DNA of 64,000 bases from Choanephora cucurbitarum (lineage: Eukaryota; Mucoromycota; Mucoromycetes; Mucorales; Choanephoraceae), in NCBI GenBank assembly GCA_025331435.1, contig JAIWNI010000074.1, positions 1-64,000 on the forward strand, in the 5' to 3' direction. Positions 25,301 through 36,939 of the stretch are shown here, piece after piece. Every line of letters begins with the position of its first letter. Position 1 is the stretch's first letter. The notes under the pieces were generated by a model that was not told where the DNA came from, did not search any database, and worked only from the letters and a program-made list of their open reading frames with translations. Position numbers and translations under genes: made by a program.

Positions 25301-25584
25301 CTTTTTGATATATGCTGTTGTAGGTCTGTAAACATTCAAGACAACAAAAAACAATGCAAAGACAAAATTGAGCTCATGGGATTTTTTTAGCACAAAAGTA
25401 GTCAGCATAAAACAGGGTGAAACATGATTTTTTCGAAGAAAAAAGACTTGGATAATAACAATAAAAAAGATAGTATATTTGACTCTAAGAGAGAAAAGTA
25501 GAATGAAAGAGACTTGCTTACGGCGTGATTTCTGTTATCATAGACAAGAGAATCTTTTAGTTTGTTTGAAAAATGACTTGTCAT
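22390..25584 (-). CDS. WDTC1/DCAF-like WD40 protein
   Basis: The first exons are 25522-25584, 25272-25314 and 25091-25184. Further exons give NTLDYASWSALGDLLLTGSDD, GHTANIFTAKFMPQTSNR, CHSDQLRRICTLPDNPHEFF, TVRHFDLRTPHVC and LIGSWSSDAIYLFNINDSP, and the last two end VVSGSDGGYLFVWDKKTTKLVE-like and at the stop at 22390. This is a WD40 propeller interrupted by a helical insert (23100-24050) where WDTC1/ADIPOSE has TPR-like repeats. Such proteins are substrate receptors (DCAFs) of CUL4-DDB1 ubiquitin ligases, so a role in protein turnover is inferred. The insert carries a run of aspartates, encoded by the GAT/GAC repeat at about 23060-23095. One intron (24613-24665) has a GC donor. DCAF6 or DCAF8 type is the main alternative. 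It is divergent from VPS11. Confidence 0.78.
24613..24665 (-). other. GC-AG intron in the WD40 gene
   Basis: On the minus strand the junction reads CTAGATG, then GCAAGTATGA as the donor, and TAACGTAG as the acceptor before GCACTGTG. Using the GC donor gives Asp-Gly-Thr-Val-Arg, the expected WD40 text. The nearby GT (two bases further in the AAGTATG) would break the frame. GC donors with the strong GCAAGT context are a known minority class. Confidence 0.7.
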
Positions 25585-25667
25585 CCTTTGAGAAGATTCA
25601 AACGCAGTGATATAAAAAGCACTTTCTCCTGTGTCACTTTTTACTACTTTTTTACCAATTTTCTAGT
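25585..25667. promoter_or_regulatory. 83-base divergent promoter between the WD40 gene and VPS11
   Basis: The two ATG codons face away from each other and only 83 bases separate them. The stretch is T/C-rich on the + strand near VPS11 (TTTTTACTACTTTTTTACCA) and has no clear TATA box. Both transcripts must have very short leaders or start inside each other's first exon. Confidence 0.7.
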
Positions 25668-28600
25668 ATGTCCTTGGCACAGTGGAGACAATTCAATTTC
25701 TTTGATAAACAACAAGCAGCAGACCCTAATGACAAAGCAAAGACACCAGCTGTATTCGAAGTAAGCAACGTCGAGTTTGCCTGGAAATCTATAAACTTAC
25801 TTGGTTTAGAAACAAGATATCTCTATGTTTGCTACAGGACGTGGTCATATTGTTTTAGCAGATATCCTTTTTTTTTGAAACTATACTTGTGAAATAATAG
25901 TGTTCCTCTTTCTTTCTTTCCTTTCAGGTCCTTAACTCCCTGCAATTACACTCGGCAGGTAGTGTTTACATTGTAGATCGTTCCTTCAAGACTCAGAGAT
26001 TCCTTGCATACGATGGTGGACGAGTAACTCATCTGAAACAATTAAAGCAGAAGAACATATTAATCACTGTTGGCGTAAGTTATTCTGTGAGAATCAAAAC
26101 ATTGTATTAATATATGAGATATAGGAAGAAGATACAATATCAGGCATTCCAGTTGTCAAGCTTTGGGATTTGGATGCCTTAAAGTCTATGGATGGAGCAG
26201 ACGATATTATTGTACCTACCTTATTACGAACCATTCGGATACAGCACGGAGGAAAGACGTATCCAGTATCAGCTATTGCTGTTTTGGAAAATATGTCTCA
26301 ATTAGCCATTGGGTTAGCAAATGGTGTGGTCATTTTGATCCGTGGCGATCTATCCAAAGACAAGACAACAAAGCAGAAAGTCATTTATGAAGGTCAAGAA
26401 CCTATCACAGGCCTTGGATTCCGCGAGCAAACTAAATCGACCATTCTTTTTATTGTCACTACCAGCAGTATCATGTCTTACAATACAACTGCTGTTAAGC
26501 CCACTGTAGTAAGTCACTATGATATTTAGTTTATCACCTGATATTTATATACATGTTTCTGTGTGTGTGTGGACAATAGACTGTATTGGATGAACAGGGT
26601 TGTGGTTTAGGTTGTGCAGTCATGAACGATCAACAGGAAATGGTGGTAGGCCGAGATGAGGCTATTTATCTCTATGATCCTACTGGCAGAGGCCCATGCT
26701 TTGCTTATGATACACCAAAATCTTCATTGACCTGGTTCAAATCAAATTATCTGGTCATTGTGTCTCCTCCCGTCATGACTTCTGCCAATCTCTCTAGCGG
26801 TGCTCGTGCTTCTCTCAGTCTCAACTCAAAACGCTCATCAACCAATGAGTTAACTAAGATCGCCATTTTTGATACAGCAAACAAATTTGTTGCCTACGTC
26901 GGAACGTTCTTGGGCGGCATTCGAGGTGTGTTTTGTGAATGGAACTCTGTTTGGATTGTAGGCACAGATGGCAAGGTAATAAGAATAAGTTTAGTTGATA
27001 AAATATACTAAACATCGTTTGTGGAAACTAGCTCTATCATTTAGATGAGAAGGATACACCTACAAAGCTAGAAATTCTGTTTAAGCTCAATTTATATGTA
27101 TTAGCTATTAATTTGGCTCATACACAAAAATATGACGACAATAGCATTGCCGAGATCTTTAAGAAATATGGAGATCATTTGTATAACAAGGGTGACTATG
27201 ATGGGTCTATGGAGCAGTATATTCGAACCATTGGCCAACTTGAGCCATCTTATGTGATCAGAAAGGTAAATGCGATGATAGAATAAGATCTTCCTCTAGG
27301 AAAAAAGAGAAAGAATAAGAGTGTGAGTAACTGATTTATGTTTTTTAGTTTTTAGATGCGCAACGGATTTACAATCTGACAAACTACCTTCAAGAGCTTC
27401 ACTCAAAAGGTTTAGCTAATGCAGACCATACAACTTTATTATTGAACTGTTACACCAAATTGAAAGATGTTCATCGTCTTGACCAGTTTATAAAGGTAAA
27501 CTGATAGGGGCATATATAAAAAAGAAAATTACTGATTTTCGTTGATTAGGCTGATACAGATTTGAACTTTGATTTGGAGACAGCTATTACAGTATGTAGG
27601 CAAGCAGGTTACTTTGAACATGCTGTATACCTTGCCGAAAAATTTCAACAGCATGATATGTATCTTGACATTATGGTGGAAGATATGAAAAAGTATGATG
27701 TGGTTTTATGTTATATTCGCAAACTAGGACCATTTGAGGCAGATAGAAATCTACACAAATACAGCAAAATACTCTTGAACCATTTGCCTGAACAAACAAC
27801 TCAGCTATTGATTGATCTTTGCACAGGCATGCTTCCTCAAGCAACAAACACATCAACTGGCTTTATGTCCCCTGCCCCTAGCGATAATACAAAAGCACTT
27901 TCTAACTTGCCATTTGGAGGCCCTGGTGTTGGAGATACCTCTTCTATCTTTTCAGAAAACAGCACTTTGCCTCACACACAGTCGCCCGCCTTAAGCAAAA
28001 TAGTACACAATAAGCGATTGTCCTCTAATGGCGGAAACAACAGTGCTAGCCGTCTTGGCTATTCGCCACCTTCTCCACGCAAATTCATGCCTTCATTTGT
28101 GGACCGACCTGATTGTCTGACGATCTTTTTGGAAGCCGTATTTGAAAAGTTATGGGGTAATCCATTAGAATCACCTGTATCTGAAGCAGCTACTATTGCT
28201 TTATCTAATGGAAAGCCAAACGGCGTGGAAAAACAATCTTCGCTTCAAGAACAAGAAGAGCGTAAGACAATTTGGAATACGTTGTTAGAACTTTATTTGA
28301 TGGACGAATCCGAATCCACAAGAGAACCTACATCAGCAAGAGATAGGCAGCGTCGTAAGCGCGAGTTCCGTCAAAGAGCCTTAGGCTTGTTGCACGACGA
28401 ATCTGTGCATTATGATACCAACCAGGCCCTTGTACTTTGTCAGTTGAAGCAGTTTGATGAAGGCATTGTGTATCTTTATGAAAAAACTGGAATGTACACT
28501 GATATCTTGAAGCACTGGATGAACAAAGGACAGACGGATCGTGTCATTGAGGGTGTCCGTAAATATGGGTAAGTCGTATCCAACTAAAACGATTTCTGAT

Positions 28601-29360
28601 TGAGAGCGCTAACAGCTTCTGTTACTTCTGAAGACCAAAGGATCCTTCATTATACCCAATGGTGTTGACCTACTTCTCATCTTCGCCTGAGATTTTGGCA
28701 AAATCTACACAAGAATTGTTATCTGTGATGAGACATATCGATGATCAAGATTTGTTGCCTCCCATTCAAGTAATTCAAGCTCTCTCAAGATCCAATGTAG
28801 CTACTGTTGGCTTGATCAAGGGATATATTGGCAAAAAAATTGAACACGAGCGCAATGAGGTGAAGCAGGTAAGAAGGAAGGATGAGAGAAGGGATGCATA
28901 AATACTTAACTTCAACTGCAAAAAGAACGAAGAGTTGATTGAAAGTTATCGTGATGAGACCGAAAAAAGAAGAAAGGAGATTGAAGAATTGCAGACAAGT
29001 GCTCGTATTTTCCAGGTTCAAAAATGTTCAGGCTGCGAAGGTAACTTGGATCTTCCAGCAGTTCACTTTTTGTGTAGACATTCTTTCCATCAACGGTAAG
29101 TAAATAGTCATATCATTAAGAAAGGCCACTTTTTCTTAAAAAAATTCTGTTATGTTAGTTGCCTTGGCGATAATGACAGAGAATGCCCTCAATGTGCTAT
29201 TCAGCATCGTATGATCAGCGAGATCAGAAGAACGCAAGAAGCCAATGCAGATAGACATGATTTATTCTTTGAGCAGTTGGACCACGAAGAAGATGGATTT
29301 GAAGTCATTGCTGACTATTTCTCTAAAAACACCATGGCATTTGCTAAACTTATTGATTAA
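25668..29360 (+). CDS. VPS11: VPS11, core subunit of the HOPS/CORVET tethering complexes
   Basis: The gene starts MSLAQWRQFNFFDK, the typical VPS11 opening, and is cut by about a dozen introns; first exons are 25668-25760, 25810-25861 and 25950 onwards. An N-terminal beta-propeller (HIVLAD, GSVYIVDRSF, GIPVVKLWDLD, GLGCAVMNDQQEMVVG) is followed by an alpha-solenoid (IFKKYGDHLYNKGDYDGSMEQY, DLETAITVCRQAGYFEHAVYLA) and a C-terminal RING: CSGCEGNL...CRHSFHQR, CLGDN and CPQC. The protein ends at LIDZ-like TTGATTAA (stop 29358-29360). It sits in the core of HOPS and CORVET, which tether endosomes and vacuoles before fusion. The RING is a structural and possible ubiquitin-ligase module. A Ser/Pro-rich insert (about 27840-28080) is not conserved in the family. 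Intron 2 is of AT-AC type. No damage is seen. Confidence 0.92.
25862..25949 (+). other. U12-type AT-AC intron in VPS11
   Basis: The donor is ATATCCTTTT, an exact match to the U12 5' splice-site consensus. The branch-site consensus TCCTTAAC lies at 25929-25936, so the branch A is 14 bases from the 3' end, and the intron ends in AC. Joining GCAG to ACTCGGCAGG gives VLADSAGSVYIVD with no frame break. No GT-AG pair nearby gives this reading. Confidence 0.88.
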
Positions 29361-29719
29361 TACAGTGTAGGCAAATCTTGTGCAAAACCACATTCTGAAA
29401 TGAAATACATTCATTTCAAAAAATGAAGTCGCTGATTTTGAGCTTCATGTCATGTGTATTAAAAAAATCCTACTGATCCAAAAATAAAGTCGTGTTTATG
29501 TGTCAAATTTTTTTTATATTTACTTGTCGCTTAGTGATTAGCCAATAAACTCTTGGTACTTTTATTTTTTACGAAAAATAGTTCACCGTTATTTTCACTG
29601 TCAGGACTTAGTAATAAAGACATCATTATAAAGAGGTGTCTAAGGTACTCAGATGATATCAGAATGTAATCATCTCTCTTCATCACTACCATGTTAAATG
29701 GTATACTTTAATGTTATAG
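29361..29719. other. Intergenic region
   Basis: This is the VPS11 3' flank. It contains AATAAA-like motifs (CCAAAAATAAAG near 29477) and no gene. Confidence 0.5.
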
Positions 29720-29960
29720 ATAAAATCAATATTTGGTAGGACCACCGTTTGCATCTATCACTGCTTGGCATCTATCACGCATGCTATCAATCAAACGGTC
29801 TATCGAATCATTACCCATATGATTCCACTGATTCAACAGCTCGTCTCTCAATTCTTTGGTAGTACTAATGCCAAATCAATTTTCTTTTCGAGAGCTCACC
29901 ACAAATGCTCAGTGAGATTTAAATCCCATTGAGCAGGCCAGAAATCGAACCCCCCTTCAT
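29720..29960 (-). pseudogene. C-terminal scrap of a Tc1/mariner-like transposase
   Basis: On the minus strand the text runs GGFDFWPAQWDLNLTEHLWWALE, close to the W-P-x-Q-S-P-D-L-N-P-I-E-H-L-W block that carries the last acidic residue of the Tc1/mariner DDE domain. The SPD and the N-P-I-E parts are altered and stops follow. Only about 80 codons remain. Confidence 0.6.
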
Positions 29961-30539
29961 CCTATGATTGGAACTATTTCCAAGTCGATGAACCATTAGA
30001 TAAAGTAGTAATTTTTATGTGTCTCATTGCTTTCTTTTAATCAATATTCTATACAGGTTCTGGAGGCATCACGATTCGAGGTGATATGGTAGAAAGCTTT
30101 TTTGGTGCGTGAGATTGACATTCCACTAGGTGGTTAAGCAGGTGATTACAGGCTCTGTTCGAGTAAGATTTTTCCATCTGAAGAGATCTAAAAAAAATAA
30201 GTATTTCATCAGTTGAGACACATCGTAATGAAATGTAACACTAGCTGGTATTCATGTCAAAGAGTATCTTAGTGTTTGAAGCAACTATCCATTTTGGTTT
30301 AATTCAACAAGGAAACAGACGCGACTTTTTTAGTCAATAGACAGATCATATGTAGATGGATGTAGAAATGAGTTCTTATTGTTTTTTTCTTTGGTTTATA
30401 TCTGACTAGATAGCATGTTTCTAAGATTATATGATGAGATGTCTAGCTTGACAGAGAGCTTAGGTAAGCCTTGAGAGCGATACCTTGGAAATGACAGACA
30501 CCTCAGTTAGAGTCACAAAAGAATGTTAGGTTGAGGGTT

Positions 30540-30960
30540 ACAAAACGTATTAAAGAAGAGGAAGCTTGGACGCAAAACTGATGGCTATAGTATAGGAACA
30601 GTAACAGGGCATTACGTGAGCTTTTTGAAGGCAGCTCTAGATGAAATGGACAAGTATCCAGAAATGAAGGGGCATTATCTTGTTATGGATAATGCTCCGA
30701 CCCATAGCTCAATCGATATAGGAAAGTAGATTCACTCTCGAGGATATCGCTATATTTGTCTTCCTCCATATTCTCCTGAACTATATCCAATTGAGCAGTT
30801 CTGGTCAGTTGTCAAGAGTAAAGTTAAGTGGAATAAGTTTTTTGAAAAAGAAATCGCTAATGACAAGGATCAGTGAGGCGCGCGATAGTTTATACATGAG
30901 TGACTTCGAAGGATCTGTAAATCATTCTGCTAAATGTTTCGCTAGATGCCTCAATTAAAG
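30540..30960 (+). pseudogene. Decayed IS630/Tc1-type DDE transposase fragment
   Basis: The + strand reads LKAALDEMDKYPEMKGHYLVMDNAPTHS-like text in parts (for example GHYLVMDNAPTHSSIDIG), then a TAG stop near 30727, then GYRYICLPPYSPELYPIEQFW. These are the second Asp (VMDNAPTH) and the final Glu (PIEQFW) blocks of the DDE_3 domain. A frameshift near 30870 precedes the tail (LYMSDFEGSVNHSAKCFARC). The N-terminal half, with the DNA-binding region, is not readable. A possible inverted-repeat end lies just downstream at 30981. Confidence 0.75.
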
Positions 30961-30980
30961 AGAAGTTATAAGGTTGAATC

Positions 30981-31047
30981 CAGTGCAAAGTGGGCCACTC
31001 GGCCATACACACTCTCTTTTTTTTTTAGGCAGCGCAAAATGGGCTAC
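30981..31047. repeat. Two tandem copies of a putative transposon end
   Basis: CAGTGCAAAGTGGGCCAC at 30981-30998 and CAGCGCAAAATGGGCTAC at 31030-31047 are the same 18-mer with four differences, 49 bases apart. They lie right after the DDE transposase relic and start with CAG, as Tc1-like ends often do. The matching left end was not found. Confidence 0.4.
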
Positions 31048-34000
31048 CTAACCTTATCTAATTTTATTTTTTGACTTATGGAAGATGTTCTACTAGTAAA
31101 CGAAATGGTATTGAGGATAAGAGTGAATAGATATAAATCATAGGAGCAGTAAACTGTTTTTTTAGCTGGTTGATGTGGCGACTACAGTTCTGTTGCGATC
31201 GTTTCACACATTCTTTCCAACATCGTAATTTGCTGAGGATCTCAATATTTTTGAGCAAGTCATAACGAGAATATACTTCAACCTTATGACTACCACTTCT
31301 CGTATGGACTTATTCAAAGATATGAATAACCTGATGTCGTCAGGATTGGTCGACAATCCAGCATAGTTGATCACCACAAGGCAAATTTGTCGATTAAGTC
31401 TTGTGTATTACCAGAGCAATCGCCGAAAGTATTTAGTGCACTTGTTGCATCCCGTTTGGCAACTGGGTTGTTGGCAGAAATGTTGTCAGACACAAATACA
31501 TCTTTACATAAGAGCTTCCTCTTCACCTTGAGATTTGGAGATTTACTAGCTTCTTTTTGGTTGTGTCAGGTTCATTGGTATTTGGTTTTCGTACGTAACC
31601 GACAGTACATTTGGTGGTCATTGACAATTTGACCAGTGGCCTGTATTCCTTCCGTTATACCTGGGATAGGTACAAAGGCGCAATCTTAGCCACAAGATTA
31701 AGAACTACTGATCGTGATGGTGGTATGGAAACAATAAAGGATTCACTACTGTTGCTATCGTCGCATTGCTGTTATTGTTTGGTGTTTTGTGGAAAGCAAT
31801 GTTACCTCCCAGGCTCCATGTTCACTTTCTTTGTTAGCATGCACTTGGCGCAGATGACGACCCAGTTATTTTTCTTGTTGACAACTCTGCAAAAAAAAAA
31901 AAAGCGTCTCTAGATTGCAAAAATATTTTGGAGAGGTACTATCATGGATTTGAATGCCAAATTATTGACTTTTTTCAGCTCAGGTAAGTCCTATGAGGTA
32001 AAGAAAGCCCTCTGCCAAGTTTCAAGACGATCAGTGTTGGTGAAGTGATCTTGGTCGATAAAGAAATCTTGAGACAAAGAGAAATTGAAGAAAGAGTTGA
32101 GATGGAGGGATAGCCTACGAAAAGGGAAACAGACAACATCCATAATAGTAAAGGGGGGACAAGATACTTGAGTATGGATGAAGCAATTGAAACGATCTGG
32201 ATGATGTTAGCTTTAGAGAAGAATAGCTTTTTAATCAGTGATATAAATATCCTTTCTGGCATAAATCTTTCGTTCAACAAGTGCATTGTGTATGCATTTT
32301 TTATTCGATATATAACATAGATTTTATATGCTTTCTGTATGAATGAAACGAAGATCTGTCCTCTTGCAGCCTATCATCTCTTCTTGAAATACATTATAAC
32401 TATACTCCTACTTCATGCAAATCCAAGACATTAGCTTATTTCGTCATCTTTTGTTGCTTCTTCATTGGTGAACAACCAATCTTTCTTCCTATCACTGTTT
32501 ATATCTACTAAATACTAGCCAAATTTTCTCATTCTTCCGTTTTTCTTTTCCTCTCTTTTGTATCCAATGCACAGTAAAAAGCATGCTTCATCTTGAACAA
32601 AAAGAGAAGTACATATACTGACACTTTATTTCTCTTCTTGCTGGTGATTGACTGCAAGCATGGCTTCTCATCTATATTCATATCCTTGTGGATATACCTT
32701 TTCATTCCGTAGTAATTGTATATCATCATCCTTATCTACAACTATAGCTGTAAATGACATTTTCAGCAAATCCAAGGTCTCTCTGATTATAACCTAGTCC
32801 GATCCTTTTGATTTTCGAACCATACCACCAGCTACAGGTTCTTCAGCTAATGCTATACATACTGTCGCATTTCGATATAATCAACTGGTGAACACCTTTT
32901 TGGCTTTAATTCAAAACAACATTCAAAACTATCTATCCGTCTATCTTTTGAGATTTAACGCTGTGTATCTTTTAAGCCGATGTATGTCCCTTCTACTTTG
33001 GTATCTAGTAAATCTTCGCTTGGTATTTTGACTGCTGTATTATCACTTGAACGACATGTCTTCTCTCATGAATAACCTTATTTTCTGATGCTTCCTCTTC
33101 GTTCACAAGCAAGTGACCTCTACGGTTAAGGTGTCTATCTTGTGCTATTTTGATTGATATTTATCTATTGCTGTTGCCTTTGATCAAATATTGCTAGGCG
33201 CTCATAATATCCCTTACTTCATAATCCCAAATCACTTAGCGCTCTTTGCATGTATAGCGACCATTCATCTGGTGATTTGACTCTCATGGCAATTCTTGTT
33301 TGTTACTTCTTTACCTGATCTGCAACTTCTCTACCAGGCTTGCTATCACATCATCCAGTTTGCTGCCAGCTCTTGTTGATTACCATACATTTATTTTCCC
33401 TTCGCTTTATACTACTAATTCTTGCATTGATACTGCTAGTGTTATTGCTGTGCAAGATGCTATCTAAAATTGATCAGTACAGTTGACAAGTTGTTTGACT
33501 GCCTAAGTCAATGCGTTGCTTTATAGAAGGTCGAAATGTCTATTCTCGGTATCAAGCTGCTCCTCTATTTGGTATTGTTGCATCTGTTATCATTTTTCTT
33601 GCTGATTTGGTACTATGATAACTCATTTCAAGAGCAATGAACAACTCATTCGTAAAAAGACGCGTCGATGATCAACAGTAATTTCGTATCAAACAAGCTC
33701 TAATTTTTATTTTTCTATGTATAGTTTATCAATCTATTGTTTTTCTTTGCATTTCATTTCTCTCATTTGTTAGTAACTCTTCTGATGACATGTTCCACTT
33801 TTGCAAGCAAGTTATCTGCTCTATAGGGTTTTTAAAAAAAGTAGACAAGAGAAAAAGGAAAAGAGCCGTCTAGATGAGCGTGAGAGTGGTATCAATACTC
33901 TCAGTGACCTTGAGAGGGTTTTGAAAGAAGAATGGGGTTTTGAAAGAAGAATGGTAGAGGCTCACGCCAGAGTATCTGAACAACCTCGTTGGCAGTATGA

Positions 34001-35178
34001 GCAAAAGATGCCAATCAATTGCAGAAGCTAACAGAGGCCATACAAAGTATTGGTTTTTCTTGTTTTTTTTACCAAAACAAACACAATACTCTTTTTTTTT
34101 ACATAGGCTTAAAGTATGAAGACACTATTGATAGGCAAAAGCTCCATTAATGCACAACATCCTTCATGATGTAAGGTACTCATTAAGTTTAATTTTTGAA
34201 ATCCGCAGCTTATTCCCTTTCGCACTGTATATGGCATCGAAACATTCACCAGATTGTTCATAGTTAGCTGCAGTCAACTCTGCTGATATCGCTTTTTCAT
34301 AAACCAATTCGCATTGGTGTCCTAATCCTGATATTCTCATCTAATTTCGGAACATTTCCGAGAGCTACAACTAGGGCAGCCGAAGTCATGAAACCTCAGA
34401 AACATACACAAGTATTTCTTTGCCTTTTAATAGGCTGTCTCGACTAATGTTGATTACCTCAACTGGTCATAAGACAACAAAAGCTACGCAAGTCTTATGA
34501 TCGTAAAATACGAACAAAAAAGACAGAGTCCACCTTGTTTATTCAGTTTTCTCTCTTCTGAATAAGCTTTGTGTGTTGTAGAGCACTACTTATCTCTGAC
34601 TGTAGTCCCTAATAGCAATTGCCTAACAAAAACTTAAATGTCTGATCATGTAATTCAGTCGTCAACTCAAAGAAAGCTTGATTTCACTGCCATCTCATTA
34701 AGTTTATATCACTTAAATAGCTAACCAAAAGAGTCATATGAAGGTAAACTAACAGGGACAAAAAGTAAGCGGTGCATTTGTGCTTAGAAAAGAAAAGGGT
34801 TGGAATCATATAATGATTTTTCCTCTTCGCTTTTCTCAATTGAAGCTTGCTTATTTCTACAAAGAGATGATGGCTATAAAACGCTTTTAACTCACTATGC
34901 CTTAAATATTTGTTGACTGTCTGATGAAATATCATATTTATACTAGCACAATAAAACCTAGTAACAAGCCAAAGAGAACTAGACCTACAATTGTATTCTT
35001 CTTTACATATGTCAAACAAAAGAATTTGTTCTCCCCTTTTCTATTTTTATTTCGTCATAGCGATGAGGTGATATTTAATCGTTTTCACCGAGATATTTTT
35101 TTTTCTTTAAAACTTGTCTTTTCTCTCCTGCCCTTTCTTCCCTCTGTTATTCACTTATGTATATCTAGCATTGCTACT
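31048..35178. other. Gene-poor region with unidentified coding scraps
   Basis: No intact gene is visible. Open pieces exist near 31387-31632 (+), about 31370-31500 (-, VSDNISANNPVAKRDATSAL), 32160-32320 (+, SMDEAIETIWMMLALEKNSF) and 33801-34031 (+, a charged coiled-coil-like stretch), but I could not tie any of them to a family. They probably derive from decayed mobile elements, given the transposase relics next door. The segment 34950-35178 is T/C-rich and likely carries the promoter of the F-box gene. Confidence 0.45.
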
Positions 35179-36612
35179 ATGGCGTCCTATATATCTAAAC
35201 TAAATGATGATTGTCTGGAGCTCATATTTCAGTTCTGTGGTGGCTGTCCCTGGACTCTGAACACCCTCAGTAGAGTATCTAGGCGTTGGTACGCGATTGC
35301 CAGCAGACCCTCTGCTGTAAGTAATTTATATATCTATCTAATCAGTCAACTGAAAACAAAAGCCATAAGCTAGTGGCGCCTACTTGTTATCGACAAGCCT
35401 AGTCTTCATCGTGCATATGCGCGCTTTCTCTCTTCTGAGTCTAATCAAACTCGATTAGAGGCAGTAAGGACACTGATGGTTGCTAAACCCATTGAAAGTC
35501 GACATGCTCATCTAAGGCCCCTTCCATTCTCCGGGCTAACTCATGTCACGCACTTGTATACATTTAATCTTTGTCTTGCCGAGATAGAGTATGTATCCCA
35601 GCAACTCAAATCCACTCGCATGGAGGAGCTTGTATGTAACCATATTGAGACTTGGTGTGACATGCGGCGATTCAGTTTCGACCTCATCCAATGCCATCCC
35701 TATCTACGCCATGTTCAATTTAGATTTATGGAAGATGGTCATTCAGGATTTGCTTCTATCCATAACAGCCATCGCCTTTCCGAGGAAAAGCAAACTGAGC
35801 TATCCTTATTGCCAATTGAATCTCTACAGATAGTCAGTATACGAGATGCAGAGTGTTTGGAGCAACGCAGTTTGTTGGTTGTCATGGAAGAGGTAGAAAA
35901 CGACCGGGATGAGGTTTACAGTCAGCAAGATATTGATCGACTTGAGCATAAGCAGCATATCTTGGTAGAAAGTTGGCATCTTCTAGAGTCTGCGCTTTAT
36001 CAAAAATACCAATTTCTGTCTTGCCTTCATCAACTGAAGCATCTTGAGCTTGGTTCATGCTATGCCTGGGCTCCTAAAGTGTGGCGACATTGCTTCAAAA
36101 AGGCAATCGAGTCTAGTCCTCAGCTGAAGCATCTTAGTCTCCATGGTTGGGATCAAATCGGACGGTTTGAAAGGATGGGCAGTAAAAGCTCAGCCATTGA
36201 ACCTATTCGCGCTGATGCTGAAAGTGCTATTCTCGAGTGTTTTCAGTCACTTAAAGAACTTGCCTCTTTTGAACTTGTTGATTTTAGTGTTGGATCAGGC
36301 CTACTTCAGGCGGGGCCACTGCTGGCACCCACGATACAACATGTACGTATTGCTTATTCTCGATCGTCCATTCGATATATATCTGAACCAGCAGATGTTT
36401 GGTTGTTGATTGGACCTCTCAAGGAATTCTTGATATCCCTGTTTTCAGGAACAACTCAACACAAGCATCGATGGATTGAATTGCAATTTCACTCTGATTT
36501 GATCAAGCAAATTCAACATAACATCTTTTTCTCAAAAGAACCCTTTTTAGATTCACTTCAAGCCTCATTGAAATCACAAGAAAATGTGCATATTAGCTTA
36601 AGTGAATATTAG
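35179..36612 (+). CDS. F-box protein
   Basis: Two exons (35179-35316 and 35374-36612) give 458 residues. The N-terminus ISKLNDDCLELIFQFCG, then LNTLSRVSRRWYAIA and WRLLVID across the splice, is an F-box, which binds Skp1 in SCF ubiquitin ligases. The rest has leucine-rich repeat-like segments (QLKHLELGSCYAW, QLKHLSLHGW, LKELASFELVDF), the probable substrate-binding part. The substrate cannot be guessed. Paralogues of this kind are common in mucoralean fungi. The start is the first ATG of the frame; an upstream T/C-rich leader supports it. Confidence 0.8.
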
Positions 36613-36939
36613 CTATACCCATTTCAGATATGAATAAAGTGACTGTTACACAGTCTGTTGTTAAATATCGAATTTATTGTCAAATAGCTTAGTAAATGTC
36701 TTGCATAGGCAGCCACCTTCTTCTTTTTTTTTTTTTTTACTTGAATGGCATCAAGCATGGGGCTTCATGGTGCTGACAGGCCCTATTTTAAGGAGAAATG
36801 TACTATCGAGACCTTTCGCACGAGTCTTGTTTTATCACTGTGCACTTTGGATTTTAATTGTAATTAGAATCGACAATGAAATTTAAAGTGATATCTATTC
36901 AAATCGTTTACTAATTGGTATAATATATGCATAAACATA

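Noticed and set aside
25862..25930. Ordinary GT-AG intron at the same VPS11 site
   Set aside because: The TTTCAG near 25921-25927 looks like an acceptor, but no GT donor gives an in-frame join, and it would add VLNSLQLH, absent from the VPS11 pattern.
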